Below are positions 1 to 9,743 of a DNA stretch of 64,000 nt, in pieces (position 1 is the stretch's first letter; each line of letters opens with the position of its first letter). Source of the stretch: Priestia megaterium NBRC 15308 = ATCC 14581 (GTDB taxonomy: Bacteria; Bacillota; Bacilli; Bacillales; Bacillaceae_H); the NCBI RefSeq assembly GCF_000832985.1, contig NZ_CP009920.1, positions 806,001 to 870,000 on the forward strand, read 5' to 3'. Both the position numbers and the translations under genes were made by a program. Below the pieces are notes generated by a model that saw only the letters and a program-made list of their open reading frames with translations, was not told where the DNA came from and ran no database searches.

Positions 1-577
1 CTACTTCAAGCGATGAACCAAGCACGATGAATAAATCAGATGACAGCGCTGCTGTAACTGCTTCATCGAACTGATGAATGGCATCTCCAAAGAGAACAAC
101 ATTTGGCTTTAAAAGGCGCTCACACGCTGTACACTGTGGGAGAGCTGACTGATTTAAATACGCTAAGTCATACTCTTTTTTACAGCTCGGACAATGAGCT
201 CTCTTAATGGACCCATGAATTTCAAAAACGTTCGTGCTTCCTGCATCTTGATGCAAGCCATCAATATTTTGCGTAATCACATGCACGGTTTTGGCTTCTT
301 CTAGTTCAGCAATAAAGCGATGGCCCGTATTTGCTTTATACTGATGCAGCATTTTAATATGAAAAATTTCTTTAAACAGCGGCCAAAATTCATGAGGATA
401 TTGCTCATAGAAGTCAGCAGCTACTATGTCCACAAAGCTTTTATTTTGGCGATATAAGCCATTTTGAGAGCGAAAGTCCGGTATGCCCGACTCTGTGCTC
501 ATTCCTGCTCCCGTAAAAAAACAAATGTGTTTAGCATCATCAATGAGCTGTTTTAATTCTTTGTACTGTTTTACCAT
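1..577 (-). CDS. Sir2-family NAD-dependent protein deacetylase (3' end cut by window)
   Basis: Sirtuin that removes acyl groups from lysines using NAD+. Reading down from an ATG at 577, preceded by an AGGAGAG ribosome site, the protein shows GAGMSTESGIPDFRS (NAD-binding Rossmann motif), TQNIDGLH, the catalytic His in EIHGS, and a zinc ribbon CPSC...CTAC followed by NVVLFGDAI. All hallmark sirtuin motifs are present. About 192 residues are visible and the C-terminus lies beyond base 1. The gene is followed closely by the UspA gene on the same strand's upstream side, so the two may share a transcript. The family assignment is firm; the substrate is unknown. Confidence 0.93.
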   Translation of the reverse strand, partial: MVKQYKELKQLIDDAKHICFFTGAGMSTESGIPDFRSQNGLYRQNKSFVDIVAADFYEQYPHEFWPLFKEIFHIKMLHQYKANTGHRFIAELEEAKTVHVITQNIDGLHQDAGSTNVFEIHGSIKRAHCPSCKKEYDLAYLNQSALPQCTACERLLKPNVVLFGDAIHQFDEAVTAALSSDLFIVLGSSLEV

Positions 578-589
578 TGCATTTCTCTC

Positions 590-988
590 CTATTTAACAA
601 TTAGCACAGGAATCGTTACTTGCTGTGCAATCTTAGAACTCACGCTTCCAAGCAGCATGCCTTTTACAGGATTTAAACCTCTGCTTCCTATTACTACAAG
701 GTCAAATGAATTTTGATTAGCAAATTGAATCACTGTTTTAGCCGCGTCTCCGTGCATAAACGTAATCTCATACTCCACGTTTCCTTGCTTTAAAATTTCA
801 TCTGTTGTATGTATCCGGCTTTCCCGTTCCTCATCGCGGCTAAGTGATTTTAATCTTGAATCACCCTCTACTGCATAAATGACCTGAATAAAACTGTTTT
901 CCGTCAGCTGAGCCAGCTGAACGGCTTTTTCTGTTGCTTTAGCTGCATGCTCTGAGCCATCTGAGGCAAGTAAAATTCGTTTAAACAT
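590..988 (-). CDS. Universal stress protein, UspA family
   Basis: Single-domain Usp of 132 aa, the usual size. It opens with FKRILLASDGSEHA and ends with the ATP-binding signature G-2X-G-9X-GS, seen as GSRGLNPVKGMLLGS, so it is probably of the ATP-binding subclass. I place the start at the ATG at 988; a GTG one codon earlier is less well spaced from the GAGGAGAGGA ribosome site. It ends 13 bases before the sirtuin start, suggesting co-transcription. The family is certain; the physiological role (stress survival) is only a family-level inference. Confidence 0.9.
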   Translation of the reverse strand: MFKRILLASDGSEHAAKATEKAVQLAQLTENSFIQVIYAVEGDSRLKSLSRDEERESRIHTTDEILKQGNVEYEITFMHGDAAKTVIQFANQNSFDLVVIGSRGLNPVKGMLLGSVSSKIAQQVTIPVLIVK

Positions 989-1146
989 CACGCTTCCTCT
1001 CCTCTTTTGTAAAATGTTCTTCTCTCTTTACTATATCACTCGCTGTTCAAATGTAATCATTTTTTTGATTATTTCTATAATTTTTAAAATTATTTGTCTA
1101 CTTTTATGATAAACTGAAAGAAAACTTGTACAGAGGGGATGGAACG

Positions 1147-1290
1147 ATGTTTGGTTTTGAATTAATTTGCACTTTTTGCAAAGGACTCGGAAAGCTAGCC
1201 GTTATTCCTGGTATCGGTTACATGAAAACATGCAAACACTGCGAAGGGACAGGGATGCAATCAAAAAAAGACGAAACTCCTTCCATATAA
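1147..1290 (+). CDS. 47-aa CxxCxG zinc-finger-like small protein
   Basis: ATG with an AGAGGGGATGG ribosome site. The protein contains two CxxCxGxG-like units, CTFCKGLGK near residue 8 and CKHCEGTGM near residue 29. This is the pattern of the DnaJ cysteine-rich zinc-binding region and of anti-TRAP-type small proteins. Four cysteines could bind one zinc. The gene stands alone between the divergent uspA and the convergent pfkA. I do not recognise a named homologue; a function in RNA or protein binding would be a guess. Confidence 0.65.
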   Translation: MFGFELICTFCKGLGKLAVIPGIGYMKTCKHCEGTGMQSKKDETPSI

Positions 1291-1302
1291 GAAGTTTCGC
1301 CT
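1271..1302. terminator. Inverted repeat between the CxxC peptide and pfkA
   Basis: CGAAACT ... AGTTTCG hairpin overlapping the 3' end of the small CxxC gene, just beyond the pfkA stop. It could end both convergent transcripts, but the T-tract is poor. Confidence 0.4.
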
Positions 1303-1316
1303 CAGCCATACTGTGA

Positions 1317-2315
<999 letters not shown>

Positions 2316-2532
2316 TTATAGTTCTACATTTTACCCGAGTTCGAACTTTTTGTGTAGTAATTCACAACATATTTCTTTGTTAAATTTTAAATGTACATAC
2401 TTTTTCATATCTTTTAGTTATTTACCGTCAAATATTCAAAGTTTTTCTAGCAATATTGCACATCTAAAGAACCCTTTTAGTTACAGCTTTTATAAGACTA
2501 TATTCACCTTTATATTTCATTTTTTTCATATA

Positions 2533-2577
2533 TGTAATGAAATTGTAACGTAGAACACTGTCGAAAGATGATATGAT
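2533..2577 (+). promoter_or_regulatory. WalR-type box and -10 upstream of the NlpC/P60 gene
   Basis: The sequence TGTAAT-GAAAT-TGTAAC at 2533-2549 fits the published WalR (YycF) consensus TGTWAH-N5-TGTWAH exactly. A TATGAT -10 lies at 2572-2577 with no good -35, so the box sits where an activator would compensate. The rest of the 345-base gap between pfkA and the hydrolase holds no gene I can support. Confidence 0.55.
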
Positions 2578-2621
2578 GAATTTACTCAAATCAGGAAAAA
2601 TTTTCAGGGGGTACTAGTTTT

Positions 2622-3299
2622 ATGAAAAAAGTAATAGCAGCTCTTACGCTTGCTGGCGTTATTGTTTCTACTAGCCCGATTGTCAGCCAAGCGGCTCTAG
2701 GCGACCAAACGCTTCGCCAAGGCATGAATCACCAAGATGTTAAACAACTACAACAAACGTTGAAAAATAAAGGTTATTTTAAAGGGAATACGACTACATA
2801 CTTTGGGACTGTTACAACTTCTGCTGTAAAATCATTTCAGCGCAAAAATGGACTAGCAGCAGATGGTATTGTCGGAAAGGGAACGTATGCTAAACTAGGC
2901 GTTTCAGCAAAGGGTAAATCGCCTTCTAGCTCAGCGCGCTATAACCCTAACGCAGTGATTAACAAAGGAAAACAGTATATGGGCGTTCGATATCGCTGGG
3001 GCGGAACAACGCCAAGCGGCTTTGACTGCAGCGGTTTTATTGGCTATGCGTTCAAACATGGAGGCGGGGTTCAACTTCCTCGAACAGTAGCTCAAATTTA
3101 TCAAAAAGGAACGCGCGTCTCAAGTCCAAAAGCCGGAGATATTGTGTTCTTCCAAACCTATACAAAAGGGCCTTCTCATGCAGGAATTTATTTAGGAAAT
3201 AACCAGTTTCTTCACTGCTCTTCATCTAAAGGTGTGAGCATCTCTTCTCTAAAAGAGAGCTATTGGAGCAAACGCTATTTAGGTGCTAAAAGAATGTAG
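2622..3299 (+). CDS. Secreted peptidoglycan endopeptidase, PG_binding_1 + NlpC/P60
   Basis: Predicted D,L-endopeptidase acting on the peptide stems of the wall. Residues 1-25 form a signal peptide ending SQA-A. Residues about 30-92 are a peptidoglycan-binding domain (LRQGMNHQDVKQLQQTLKNKGYF...AVKSFQRKNGLAADGIVG). Residues 109-225 are NlpC/P60, with catalytic Cys in FDCSGFIGYAF, His in SHAGIYLG and the third polar residue in FLHCSS. An AGGGGGT ribosome site precedes the ATG. It is monocistronic, with a WalR-like promoter upstream and a terminator downstream. Confidence 0.9.
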   Translation: MKKVIAALTLAGVIVSTSPIVSQAALGDQTLRQGMNHQDVKQLQQTLKNKGYFKGNTTTYFGTVTTSAVKSFQRKNGLAADGIVGKGTYAKLGVSAKGKSPSSSARYNPNAVINKGKQYMGVRYRWGGTTPSGFDCSGFIGYAFKHGGGVQLPRTVAQIYQKGTRVSSPKAGDIVFFQTYTKGPSHAGIYLGNNQFLHCSSSKGVSISSLKESYWSKRYLGAKRM

Positions 3300-3311
3300 T
3301 TTCTATAAATG

Positions 3312-3349
3312 GGGCAAGCTGTGCGATTTTGATGCGGCTTGCTCTTTTT
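3312..3349 (+). terminator. Intrinsic terminator of the NlpC/P60 gene
   Basis: GC-rich stem built around GGCAAGC / GCTTGCTC, followed by TTTTT. Confidence 0.75.
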
Positions 3350-3438
3350 CTGCATGTAAAAGATTTGGTATAGTAGAAGCAGCACATTACATTGCAAAAC
3401 CAAGCGTGTAGATGAATAATGTAAAGGAAGTTGAATAA

Positions 3439-3981
3439 ATGTACACCCTTTTAATTGACATGGATTCTGTCATTTGTGATCTTATGACAGATTGGCATAA
3501 CCAATATAACAAAGATTATTGCGACAGCTTATCGGTTGAAAAGTTAAAATGCTGGGAATCAGAAAAGTATGTAAAGCCGGAATGCGGGACAAAAATTTAT
3601 GACTACCTCGATCAGCCGGGGCTTTTTTTACATTTACAACCTCTGCCTCATGCTGTTGAGGTTCTTAAACGACTTTATGAAAGATTTTCCATTTTAATTG
3701 TCACAAGCAGCCGTACCTATGCTTATACAGAAAAAGAGCAGTGGGTTGAAAAACACCTTCCGTTTATCGGAAAATACAATATCGTGTTTACACACCAAAA
3801 AGATAAAATATACGGAGACTTGCTATTTGATGATGCACCGCATAATTTGAAGGCTTTTCAAGCTACAGGTCGCCATGCTGTTGCCATGAACTACCCGTAT
3901 AACGAAGAAGTAAATGTCCCTCGCGTGGACGATTGGCTTCAGTTTGAACAGTACGTAAATACTTATTTTAACGAATGTTAA
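3439..3981 (+). CDS. Putative 5'(3')-deoxyribonucleotidase (NT5C family, YqfW-like)
   Basis: HAD-superfamily phosphatase of 180 aa. Motif I is LIDMDSVICDL (nucleophile Asp7 and Asp9), motif II is ILIVTSSR, a Lys-containing stretch follows, and motif IV is LLFDDAPHNL. This set is typical of the NT5C family, which dephosphorylates deoxynucleoside monophosphates. AAGGAAG ribosome site before the ATG. B. subtilis YqfW is the nearest relative I recall. Substrate choice cannot be read from the sequence. Confidence 0.8.
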   Translation: MYTLLIDMDSVICDLMTDWHNQYNKDYCDSLSVEKLKCWESEKYVKPECGTKIYDYLDQPGLFLHLQPLPHAVEVLKRLYERFSILIVTSSRTYAYTEKEQWVEKHLPFIGKYNIVFTHQKDKIYGDLLFDDAPHNLKAFQATGRHAVAMNYPYNEEVNVPRVDDWLQFEQYVNTYFNEC

Positions 3982-4054
3982 GCTAAAAAACACGTGGACT
4001 TTGTCATCAGAGAACGTATGCAGTGCGTCTGTTAGCATAGCTATAAGCATAAAA

Positions 4055-4112
4055 AAACCGCCTTTTGGGCGGTTTTTGACGGATAGCCCCCTAAGGGGGG
4101 TTATCCGCTTTT
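4055..4112 (+). terminator. Two tandem hairpins after the nucleotidase gene
   Basis: First hairpin AACCGCC/GGCGGTT with a T-run at 4072-4076. The second is GGATAGCCCCC/GGGGGTTATCC at 4081-4106, followed by CTTTTTATTT. The second may serve as backup, or may end transcription from the opposite side as well. Confidence 0.7.
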
Positions 4113-4134
4113 TATTTAAAAAAGATATCGTTTT

Positions 4135-4260
4135 TTAGTACTTATCAGCTGATGAGAAAAAGTCCATAATAGCATGGATAATTTCAACGGACTGAAAAGA
4201 AAACAATGATATGGCTGTTAATGAAAAGAAACCAATCATGGCCATACGTACAAGTAACAT
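4135..4260 (-). CDS. 41-aa hydrophobic small protein
   Basis: ATG at 4260 preceded by a strong GGGAGG ribosome site. The product begins MLLVRMAMIGFFSLTAISLF and contains one probable membrane segment (residues 2-22) with an amphipathic tail ending SSADKY. It lies alone downstream of the tandem hairpins. I do not recognise the family. The ribosome site and clean stop make it more credible than a random ORF, but coding status is unproven. Confidence 0.45.
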   Translation of the reverse strand: MLLVRMAMIGFFSLTAISLFSFQSVEIIHAIMDFFSSADKY

Positions 4261-4618
4261 AGACTAATCGCCTCCCTGTTTTGAACTAAATGAACGCACC
4301 CAAAACAATTCGCTATCTGTCTTTGTTTGTACGACGTTTTCGCCAAGCAAAGGCAGCTCATTCACTGCGTGTAACAATGACAATGAATCTTCATCTTTCT
4401 CTTAAAGACTAAGCGTATAGTTAGTATATCAAATGAAACTTTTTCTTCAAGGTTATACTAGCGGTAAAAAAGGAAATAGTATGAAACGATGCGTTTTATC
4501 TTTATTTCATACAATTCAGTACCCTAATATTTATTATATTAAACTTTTTAAGAAAATTGCTACTATTATATCTTTTTTATAAAAAAGATAGTAAGACATA
4601 GCTATATACAGTAAACCT
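4261..4618. other. Gap with no firm gene
   Basis: AT-rich stretch. A 33-codon ORF at 4481-4582 (+) follows AAGGAAATAGT but has no other support. A near-perfect palindrome TATCTTTTTTATAAAAAAGATA (only its core quoted elsewhere) spans about 4569-4590. I see no RNA gene. Confidence 0.4.
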
Positions 4619-4700
4619 GCGTTCACCCTCACAATGAAAAAAATCCGAACGATTCATCGTTCGGATCCTCTTTCAACTGAAATACTTTTGTTCCGGCCTT
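4619..4700. repeat. Remnant (3' part) of the dispersed intergenic repeat
   Basis: The run CTGCGTTCAC, then ATCCGAACGAT/ATCGTTCGGAT hairpin, then a tail CAACTGAAATACTTTTGT matches the 3' third of the repeats at 61798-62047 and 63478-63790. The 5' two thirds are missing. It lies just beyond the stop of the small gene at 4708-4833 and may serve as its terminator. Confidence 0.6.
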
Positions 4701-4707
4701 CCCCATT

Positions 4708-4833
4708 TTATCGACACGTACTGTAATACTCGTTGACAATGTCTAAAATAGTTGGGTATTCTTCCACCCATGTAAAATTTGTTTTTTCGTTTTCTTTTTT
4801 CACTGTTTCTTGTTCTGCACCGATCTTTTCCAT
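4708..4833 (-). CDS. 41-aa acidic small protein
   Basis: ATG at 4833 with a GGGAGAGATT ribosome site. The product is hydrophilic, with a Lys/Glu-rich first half and a second half WVEEYPTILDIVNEYYSTCR. There is no signal peptide or membrane segment. Its stop abuts the repeat remnant. Unrecognised; it could be a real small protein, but only the ribosome site and amino-acid make-up support it. Confidence 0.45.
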   Translation of the reverse strand: MEKIGAEQETVKKENEKTNFTWVEEYPTILDIVNEYYSTCR

Positions 4834-4935
4834 TGTTCAATCTCTCCCTTTAACTGTTATATAACATTTATATTAAATAAATTTTGTTTTATAACAACTT
4901 TAAAAAGAAAATTGGACAATGCGTATGAAAAAAAG

Positions 4936-5340
4936 TTATTGTAGGGATAAAATTTTCACATAATACGTACGAGTCCTTGGTCCATCAAACTCGCAAAAAT
5001 AAATTCCTTGCCACGTTCCTAGCAGTAGCTGCCCGTCGTGAATGATTATATGCTGAGAGGAGCCGACCGTGCTCGCTTTGAGATGCGCCGCCGTATTTCC
5101 TTCCATATGAAGATCTAACTTATGTTCCCAAGGATATACTTCATCGAAGCGTCGGATCATATCGGTTTTTACATCCGGATCCGCATTTTCATTAATTGTT
5201 ATACCAGCGGTTGTATGAGGACAGTAAACAACTACAGCCCCTTCTTTTAATCCTTCTGTTCTTATTACTGCTTGTACCTGACTCGTGACGTCGATCATTT
5301 CGTCACGGTTATTCGTTTTTAACGTAAATGAATGCAGCAT
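4936..5340 (-). CDS. yugU: UPF0047 / YjbQ family protein (YugU)
   Basis: Small cytosolic protein of 134 aa. The conserved UPF0047 blocks are [31 protein letters not shown] and [15 protein letters not shown]. The family has been linked to thiamine-phosphate synthase activity in vitro; its physiological role is unclear. The start is the ATG at 5340 behind AGAGGTGATGGC, not the longer reading frame. Divergent from the ger operon. Confidence 0.88.
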   Translation of the reverse strand: MLHSFTLKTNNRDEMIDVTSQVQAVIRTEGLKEGAVVVYCPHTTAGITINENADPDVKTDMIRRFDEVYPWEHKLDLHMEGNTAAHLKASTVGSSQHIIIHDGQLLLGTWQGIYFCEFDGPRTRTYYVKILSLQ

Positions 5341-5458
5341 GCCATCACCTCTTTTCTTTACCATAACATATCTTTTCTATTCTTCCACATTTTTCGCATA
5401 ACTCGTTTTTACATCGTAAACACTAAGCTCATTAACACAACAGGCGGTGAGTTTACTT

Positions 5459-6889
5459 ATGCTCGATTCAAAATTTCAGCCCAATGCAGACTACACCGTT
5501 CAAACGTTTCTAGATTTGGTGGGTCAAAATACAGATGTTGGTTCCAAAAAATTATGGCTGTCTCCCACAAAATATATATGCATTATTTATCTCCAAGGAT
5601 TAGTAGACGGAGAAAAACTTGATAATCTTACTCAGCATGTTGTTGAGACAAAAGCAAAAAGTGAAACGCAAACACTCGATGACATCGATTCGTTTATTTC
5701 TGTCATTAAAGACAAAGAAGTTTATACATACAAGCAAGCGATCTCGTCTTTTTTTAAAGGTCAGCCCTTGCTGTTTATTAGCGAGAGCACCACGGCATAC
5801 TCATTGAATATGTCTATGACCAAACAGCGCTCTTTAAGTGAACCTACAACAGAAAAAGTAGTGCGTGGCCCTAAAATTGCTCTTATCGAAAACTTAGATG
5901 AAAACCTTGGTCTTTTAAGACAGCGTTCTACCGAAGAAGAAATGGTTATTGAAGACATTTATATTGGAAATACAAAGGAACATCGAACAAGTATCGTTTT
6001 TCATAATAAACACTGTCAAACTCACATCGTGAATCAAGTCCGAGAGAAATTATTAGACATTCCTTTAGATAACATTCAAGATTCAGGAATGATTGAAGAA
6101 TTTTTAGAAGAAGCACCTTACTCACCGTTCCCTCAAGTACAAAATACAGAAAGACCGGATCGTGTTCTCGCTGCGGTGAATGAAGGGCGAGTAGCCATTT
6201 TAGTAGATGGCTCTCCTTTTGCTCTTTTAGTGCCTACAACTTTCGATATGATTATGAAATCACCGGACGATTATTACGAAAGATGGATAGCTGGTTCATT
6301 GCTAAGATTACTAAGGTACTTGTCTATTTTTATTACCCTATTCTTTTCAGCTATTTATATTTCACTCGTTTCGTTTAACCAAGGTCTGCTTCCGACGGAG
6401 CTTGCTATTACTATTGCGGCCACACGAGAAAACGTTCCTTTTTCTCCTTTTATCGAAGCAGTGGTTATGGAAGTGACGCTTGAATTATTACGCGAAGCCG
6501 GTCTGCGTCTCCCTACTCCTGTGGGACAAACAGTTGGACTTGTAGGCGGGGTTGTGATTGGTCAAGCAGCGGTGGAAGCCCATATCGTTAGCTCCGTTAT
6601 GATTATTGTTGTATCTGTATCGGCAATTGCGTCCTTTACCGTTCCTCAGTACGGAATTGGCCTTTCGTTTCGAATTTTGCGTTTCGTCTCTATGATGATT
6701 GCAGCAATCTTTGGATTATACGGAGTTACCATGTTTTTTCTTGTTCTCGTCATTCATCTAACCAAGCTCGAAAGTTTTGGCATGGCTTACTTCAAACCGT
6801 TTTTTGCGTTAAATAAAAAAGCGTGGAAAGATTCTTATATTCGTCTGCCAAACAAAAGTCTAAAACAGTCTAAAAATAAAGCCAAATAA
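5459..6889 (+). CDS. Spore germination receptor A subunit (GerA family)
   Basis: A subunit of a nutrient germinant receptor in the spore inner membrane. The protein has a long soluble N-terminal region (about residues 1-280) followed by four to five membrane spans. It carries the typical stretches AAVNEGRVAILVDGSPFALLVPTTF and LTLELLREAGLRLPTPVGQTVGLVGG-like sequence. Start chosen at ATG 5459 (GGTGA nine bases upstream); a GTG at 5447 lacks a ribosome site. First gene of gerA-gerB-gerC, the standard tricistronic order, normally transcribed in the forespore. The germinant cannot be predicted. Confidence 0.95.
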   Translation: MLDSKFQPNADYTVQTFLDLVGQNTDVGSKKLWLSPTKYICIIYLQGLVDGEKLDNLTQHVVETKAKSETQTLDDIDSFISVIKDKEVYTYKQAISSFFKGQPLLFISESTTAYSLNMSMTKQRSLSEPTTEKVVRGPKIALIENLDENLGLLRQRSTEEEMVIEDIYIGNTKEHRTSIVFHNKHCQTHIVNQVREKLLDIPLDNIQDSGMIEEFLEEAPYSPFPQVQNTERPDRVLAAVNEGRVAILVDGSPFALLVPTTFDMIMKSPDDYYERWIAGSLLRLLRYLSIFITLFFSAIYISLVSFNQGLLPTELAITIAATRENVPFSPFIEAVVMEVTLELLREAGLRLPTPVGQTVGLVGGVVIGQAAVEAHIVSSVMIIVVSVSAIASFTVPQYGIGLSFRILRFVSMMIAAIFGLYGVTMFFLVLVIHLTKLESFGMAYFKPFFALNKKAWKDSYIRLPNKSLKQSKNKAK

Positions 6890-6910
6890 AACTGACAAAA
6901 GGAGGACCAT

Positions 6911-8014
6911 ATGGAACAATCACAGTCACAATCAAGCAAGCTTCTTTCAGACTTTTATGCCATTTCAATTATCTCTTCAACCATGCTGGGCGTCGGTTTA
7001 TTAACACTGCCAAGCAGCATTACAAACCAGACAAATAATGCAGACGGATGGATTGTACTTATTATGGACGGCCTTTTGTTTATTGGAATTGTTCTTTTTT
7101 TAGTCTGGATGGTTAAATATTTTACGATTAGCTGTATGTTTGACTTCACGCAAGAAGTAACCGGCAAGCTGATTGGAAATATCTTCAACTTCGCTATAGT
7201 CGTTTATTTCACATCTGTAGCAAGTTTTGAAGTAAGAGCTATGGCAGAAATGATCCATTTCTATTTACTGGAAACGATGCCCATTGAGTTAATTATCCTT
7301 TCGTTTATTTTGACAGGCGTCTATTTAATCACTGGCGGTATTAATTCTATTGGAAAAGTAATGGCCCTATGTTTTCCTGTAACGGTCATCATTCTTCTTA
7401 TCTTATATCTTCTTAGTATCGGAATGGTCGATTTAAAAAACTTACAGCCCGTGTTAGCCGATGGATTCAGCCCGCTTCTTGCTGCTTTTACAACCGTCTC
7501 TGTTTCCTTTTTAGGGATTGAAACGATTGTATTTCTTCCAAAACATATGAAAAACAAAAATCATTTACGAAAAGTTTCTATCATCGGATTTTCCATTCCT
7601 TTACTTTTATATATTATCACTTACGTATTAGTTGTCGGCGCGTTATCCGTTCCGGAGGTAAAAACAACCGTTTGGCCTACGATTGAATTTGTTCAGACGC
7701 ATGAAGTAAAAGGAATTTTCTTTGAGAGGCTTGAATTATTTTTACTTATTGTCTGGCTTCTTCAGTTTTTTTTAACCTTTGTAATGTATTTCTTTTTAGC
7801 TGTTTCAGGATTTAAAAAGATTTTCAAAAACCGATCAACTACTAATATTATCTTTCTTGTGCCCGTTTTATTTATGAGCTCTTTAGCGCCCAAAACAGCA
7901 AGCGACGTGTCACATTTTTCAACGGTATTAGGCTGGGCATTTTTAGTGACATTTTTAGTTATCCCTCTTTTTTTCAGCATGTTAATGAAAATAAAAAAGG
8001 TTGTGTTCAAATGA
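6911..8014 (+). CDS. Spore germination receptor B subunit (GerB family)
   Basis: Integral membrane protein of 367 aa with about ten spans, of the APC-transporter-like GerB family thought to bind germinant. An ideal AAAGGAGG ribosome site precedes the ATG. It begins FYAISIISSTMLGVGLLTLPSS, typical of the family. Its last codon overlaps the C-subunit start (ATGA at 8011-8014), so translation is coupled. Confidence 0.95.
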   Translation: MEQSQSQSSKLLSDFYAISIISSTMLGVGLLTLPSSITNQTNNADGWIVLIMDGLLFIGIVLFLVWMVKYFTISCMFDFTQEVTGKLIGNIFNFAIVVYFTSVASFEVRAMAEMIHFYLLETMPIELIILSFILTGVYLITGGINSIGKVMALCFPVTVIILLILYLLSIGMVDLKNLQPVLADGFSPLLAAFTTVSVSFLGIETIVFLPKHMKNKNHLRKVSIIGFSIPLLLYIITYVLVVGALSVPEVKTTVWPTIEFVQTHEVKGIFFERLELFLLIVWLLQFFLTFVMYFFLAVSGFKKIFKNRSTTNIIFLVPVLFMSSLAPKTASDVSHFSTVLGWAFLVTFLVIPLFFSMLMKIKKVVFK

Positions 8015-9138
8015 CGAAAAAATGTCTTCCTGTCATGATGACCATTTTTTTATTATGCGGCTGTATGAGCCATCGAAATATTGAACAACTTGCTCTTGTT
8101 ATAGGAGTGGCAATGGATATTACATCGAAAATCGAACCAAAAACAGGAAAAAATCAACTTGTGCTGACTCATCAAACGTTAACCGAAACGGAATCCGGAA
8201 ATATGTCTTCTTCCATTCCATACAAAAACATTACAACAGCTGGTCCTACTATTCATGAAATCACGCGAAATATTTCGCTGAAATCTGATCCTATATACAG
8301 CCAGCATCAGCGAGCACTTTTAATAGGAGAAAAAGCGAGCAAGACCATCCCTCTGGATGCGCTTATCAATCAGTTTGTCCGTGATAATGAAATACGGCGC
8401 AGCAGCCTTGCGTTTGTTACAAAGGGCGATGCTAAAAACGTTTTAACGATTCAAGGAATGTCTGTACCGCCTGTAAACTTAATTTACGAGCTTGTTTCCA
8501 ATAAATTCAAAACGAATAAAATTTTAAATCCCCTAACAATGGGAGAGCTATCGGCCAAGTTAAAAACCGATCAAAGCTTTTTAATACAGCGGCTTTCTAA
8601 AATTAAAAATAGTGTTGAACTAGACGGTGCCGCGATCATCAAAGATAAAAAAGCAAAATTCATCTTAACTCAGCACCAAGTGGAGGCTTTAACGTGGTTA
8701 ACGGGGAATATTAAAGGCGGAATTATTTACGGCAAACACGGGCCATACCCCTTTTCCTATGAAATTGGAGATGTTCAGCAAGATGTGAAGGCTCGGATTG
8801 ATTCAAGTCACTCCGTTCATTTTGATATCAACGTTCAAACAAGCGGCAGGCTATCAGAAGATTGGGATACTTCAAAACAGGCTCTTGCCGCCTCTAATGT
8901 AAAGAACACCGAAAAAAAAATAGAAAAAATCATTCGAAAAGACGCAGAAAAAACACTCCGCTTACTGCAAAACAACTACAAAGCTGATGTGATTGACCTG
9001 CATGATTACGTACGAATTCATTATCCTCATTTTTGGAAAAAACATCAGCATGAATGGGATGAAATATTTAGCCAGTCGACCATCGACTATCATGTTCATG
9101 TTCAAATTAAAGATTTCGGGACACAGGGCAGGGATTAG
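8011..9138 (+). CDS. Spore germination receptor C subunit, lipoprotein (GerC family)
   Basis: 375-aa lipoprotein of the germinant receptor. The signal peptide ends in a lipobox FLLCGC with the acylated Cys near residue 18. It is followed by the family hallmark HRNIEQLALVIGVAMDI, and by LKTDQSFLIQRLSK and an AAIIKDKK-type segment further on. It starts inside the gerB stop and closes the operon. The C subunit is known to be required for receptor assembly at the germinosome. Confidence 0.95.
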   Translation: MTKKCLPVMMTIFLLCGCMSHRNIEQLALVIGVAMDITSKIEPKTGKNQLVLTHQTLTETESGNMSSSIPYKNITTAGPTIHEITRNISLKSDPIYSQHQRALLIGEKASKTIPLDALINQFVRDNEIRRSSLAFVTKGDAKNVLTIQGMSVPPVNLIYELVSNKFKTNKILNPLTMGELSAKLKTDQSFLIQRLSKIKNSVELDGAAIIKDKKAKFILTQHQVEALTWLTGNIKGGIIYGKHGPYPFSYEIGDVQQDVKARIDSSHSVHFDINVQTSGRLSEDWDTSKQALAASNVKNTEKKIEKIIRKDAEKTLRLLQNNYKADVIDLHDYVRIHYPHFWKKHQHEWDEIFSQSTIDYHVHVQIKDFGTQGRD

Positions 9139-9144
9139 CTCTTA

Positions 9145-9513
9145 TCACTCAACGCCAGCTTCAGTCAGCTCTTTTTTCTTTAGTTCCATAATCGTGAACT
9201 TATCGGTATAGTTTTTGCTGACGAACAGCTGGCGTTCATTGTCGTTATTAAAATAAAATTTTTTATCATCTTGATATTGAAAATTCACTTTTTTCTTTTT
9301 CATTTGTTTAATAAACGTTAAGTAGTCATCTGAATGAATGAGATACCTTTTAGGCTTATCCGATATTTGCACAACGTCTTCACCCGAAGATTTTAATTTT
9401 ACAATACTCCATGCAATGGGAAGAGGATTACCTTCTTGAAAGATCGTTTTGTGAAAAATGAGCACAAAGAAAGCAGCTGTAATAATTGAAATAAGAACAA
9501 GCTGTTTTTTCAC
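9145..9513 (-). CDS. Hypothetical membrane-anchored or secreted protein, 122 aa
   Basis: N-terminal hydrophobic segment (residues 4-22) followed by a charged, Lys-rich extracytoplasmic domain with YFNNDNERQLFVSKNYTDKFT. There is no lipobox. The gene is convergent with gerC, ending six bases from its stop, and is preceded by a GAAAGGATG-type ribosome site. I do not recognise the family. Confidence 0.6.
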   Translation of the reverse strand: MKKQLVLISIITAAFFVLIFHKTIFQEGNPLPIAWSIVKLKSSGEDVVQISDKPKRYLIHSDDYLTFIKQMKKKKVNFQYQDDKKFYFNNDNERQLFVSKNYTDKFTIMELKKKELTEAGVE

Positions 9514-9743
9514 CGTATATCATCCTTTCTTCACGTCGTTACTACGTTAAGTAATACGACAGGCGTATGAAAAAACCTGTTCATCCGCAAAGGTTGTGTA
9601 AAGAAATAATGCAAAATCAACAAAATATAACAGTTTGGTTACCTTTTGATTAAATAACATTACTTCTTTACAAATTTAGCTAATCACGTGATAGACTAAA
9701 CTCAACATATTAAGTCAGGACTAAACTAAATGAGGTGTTGCGT

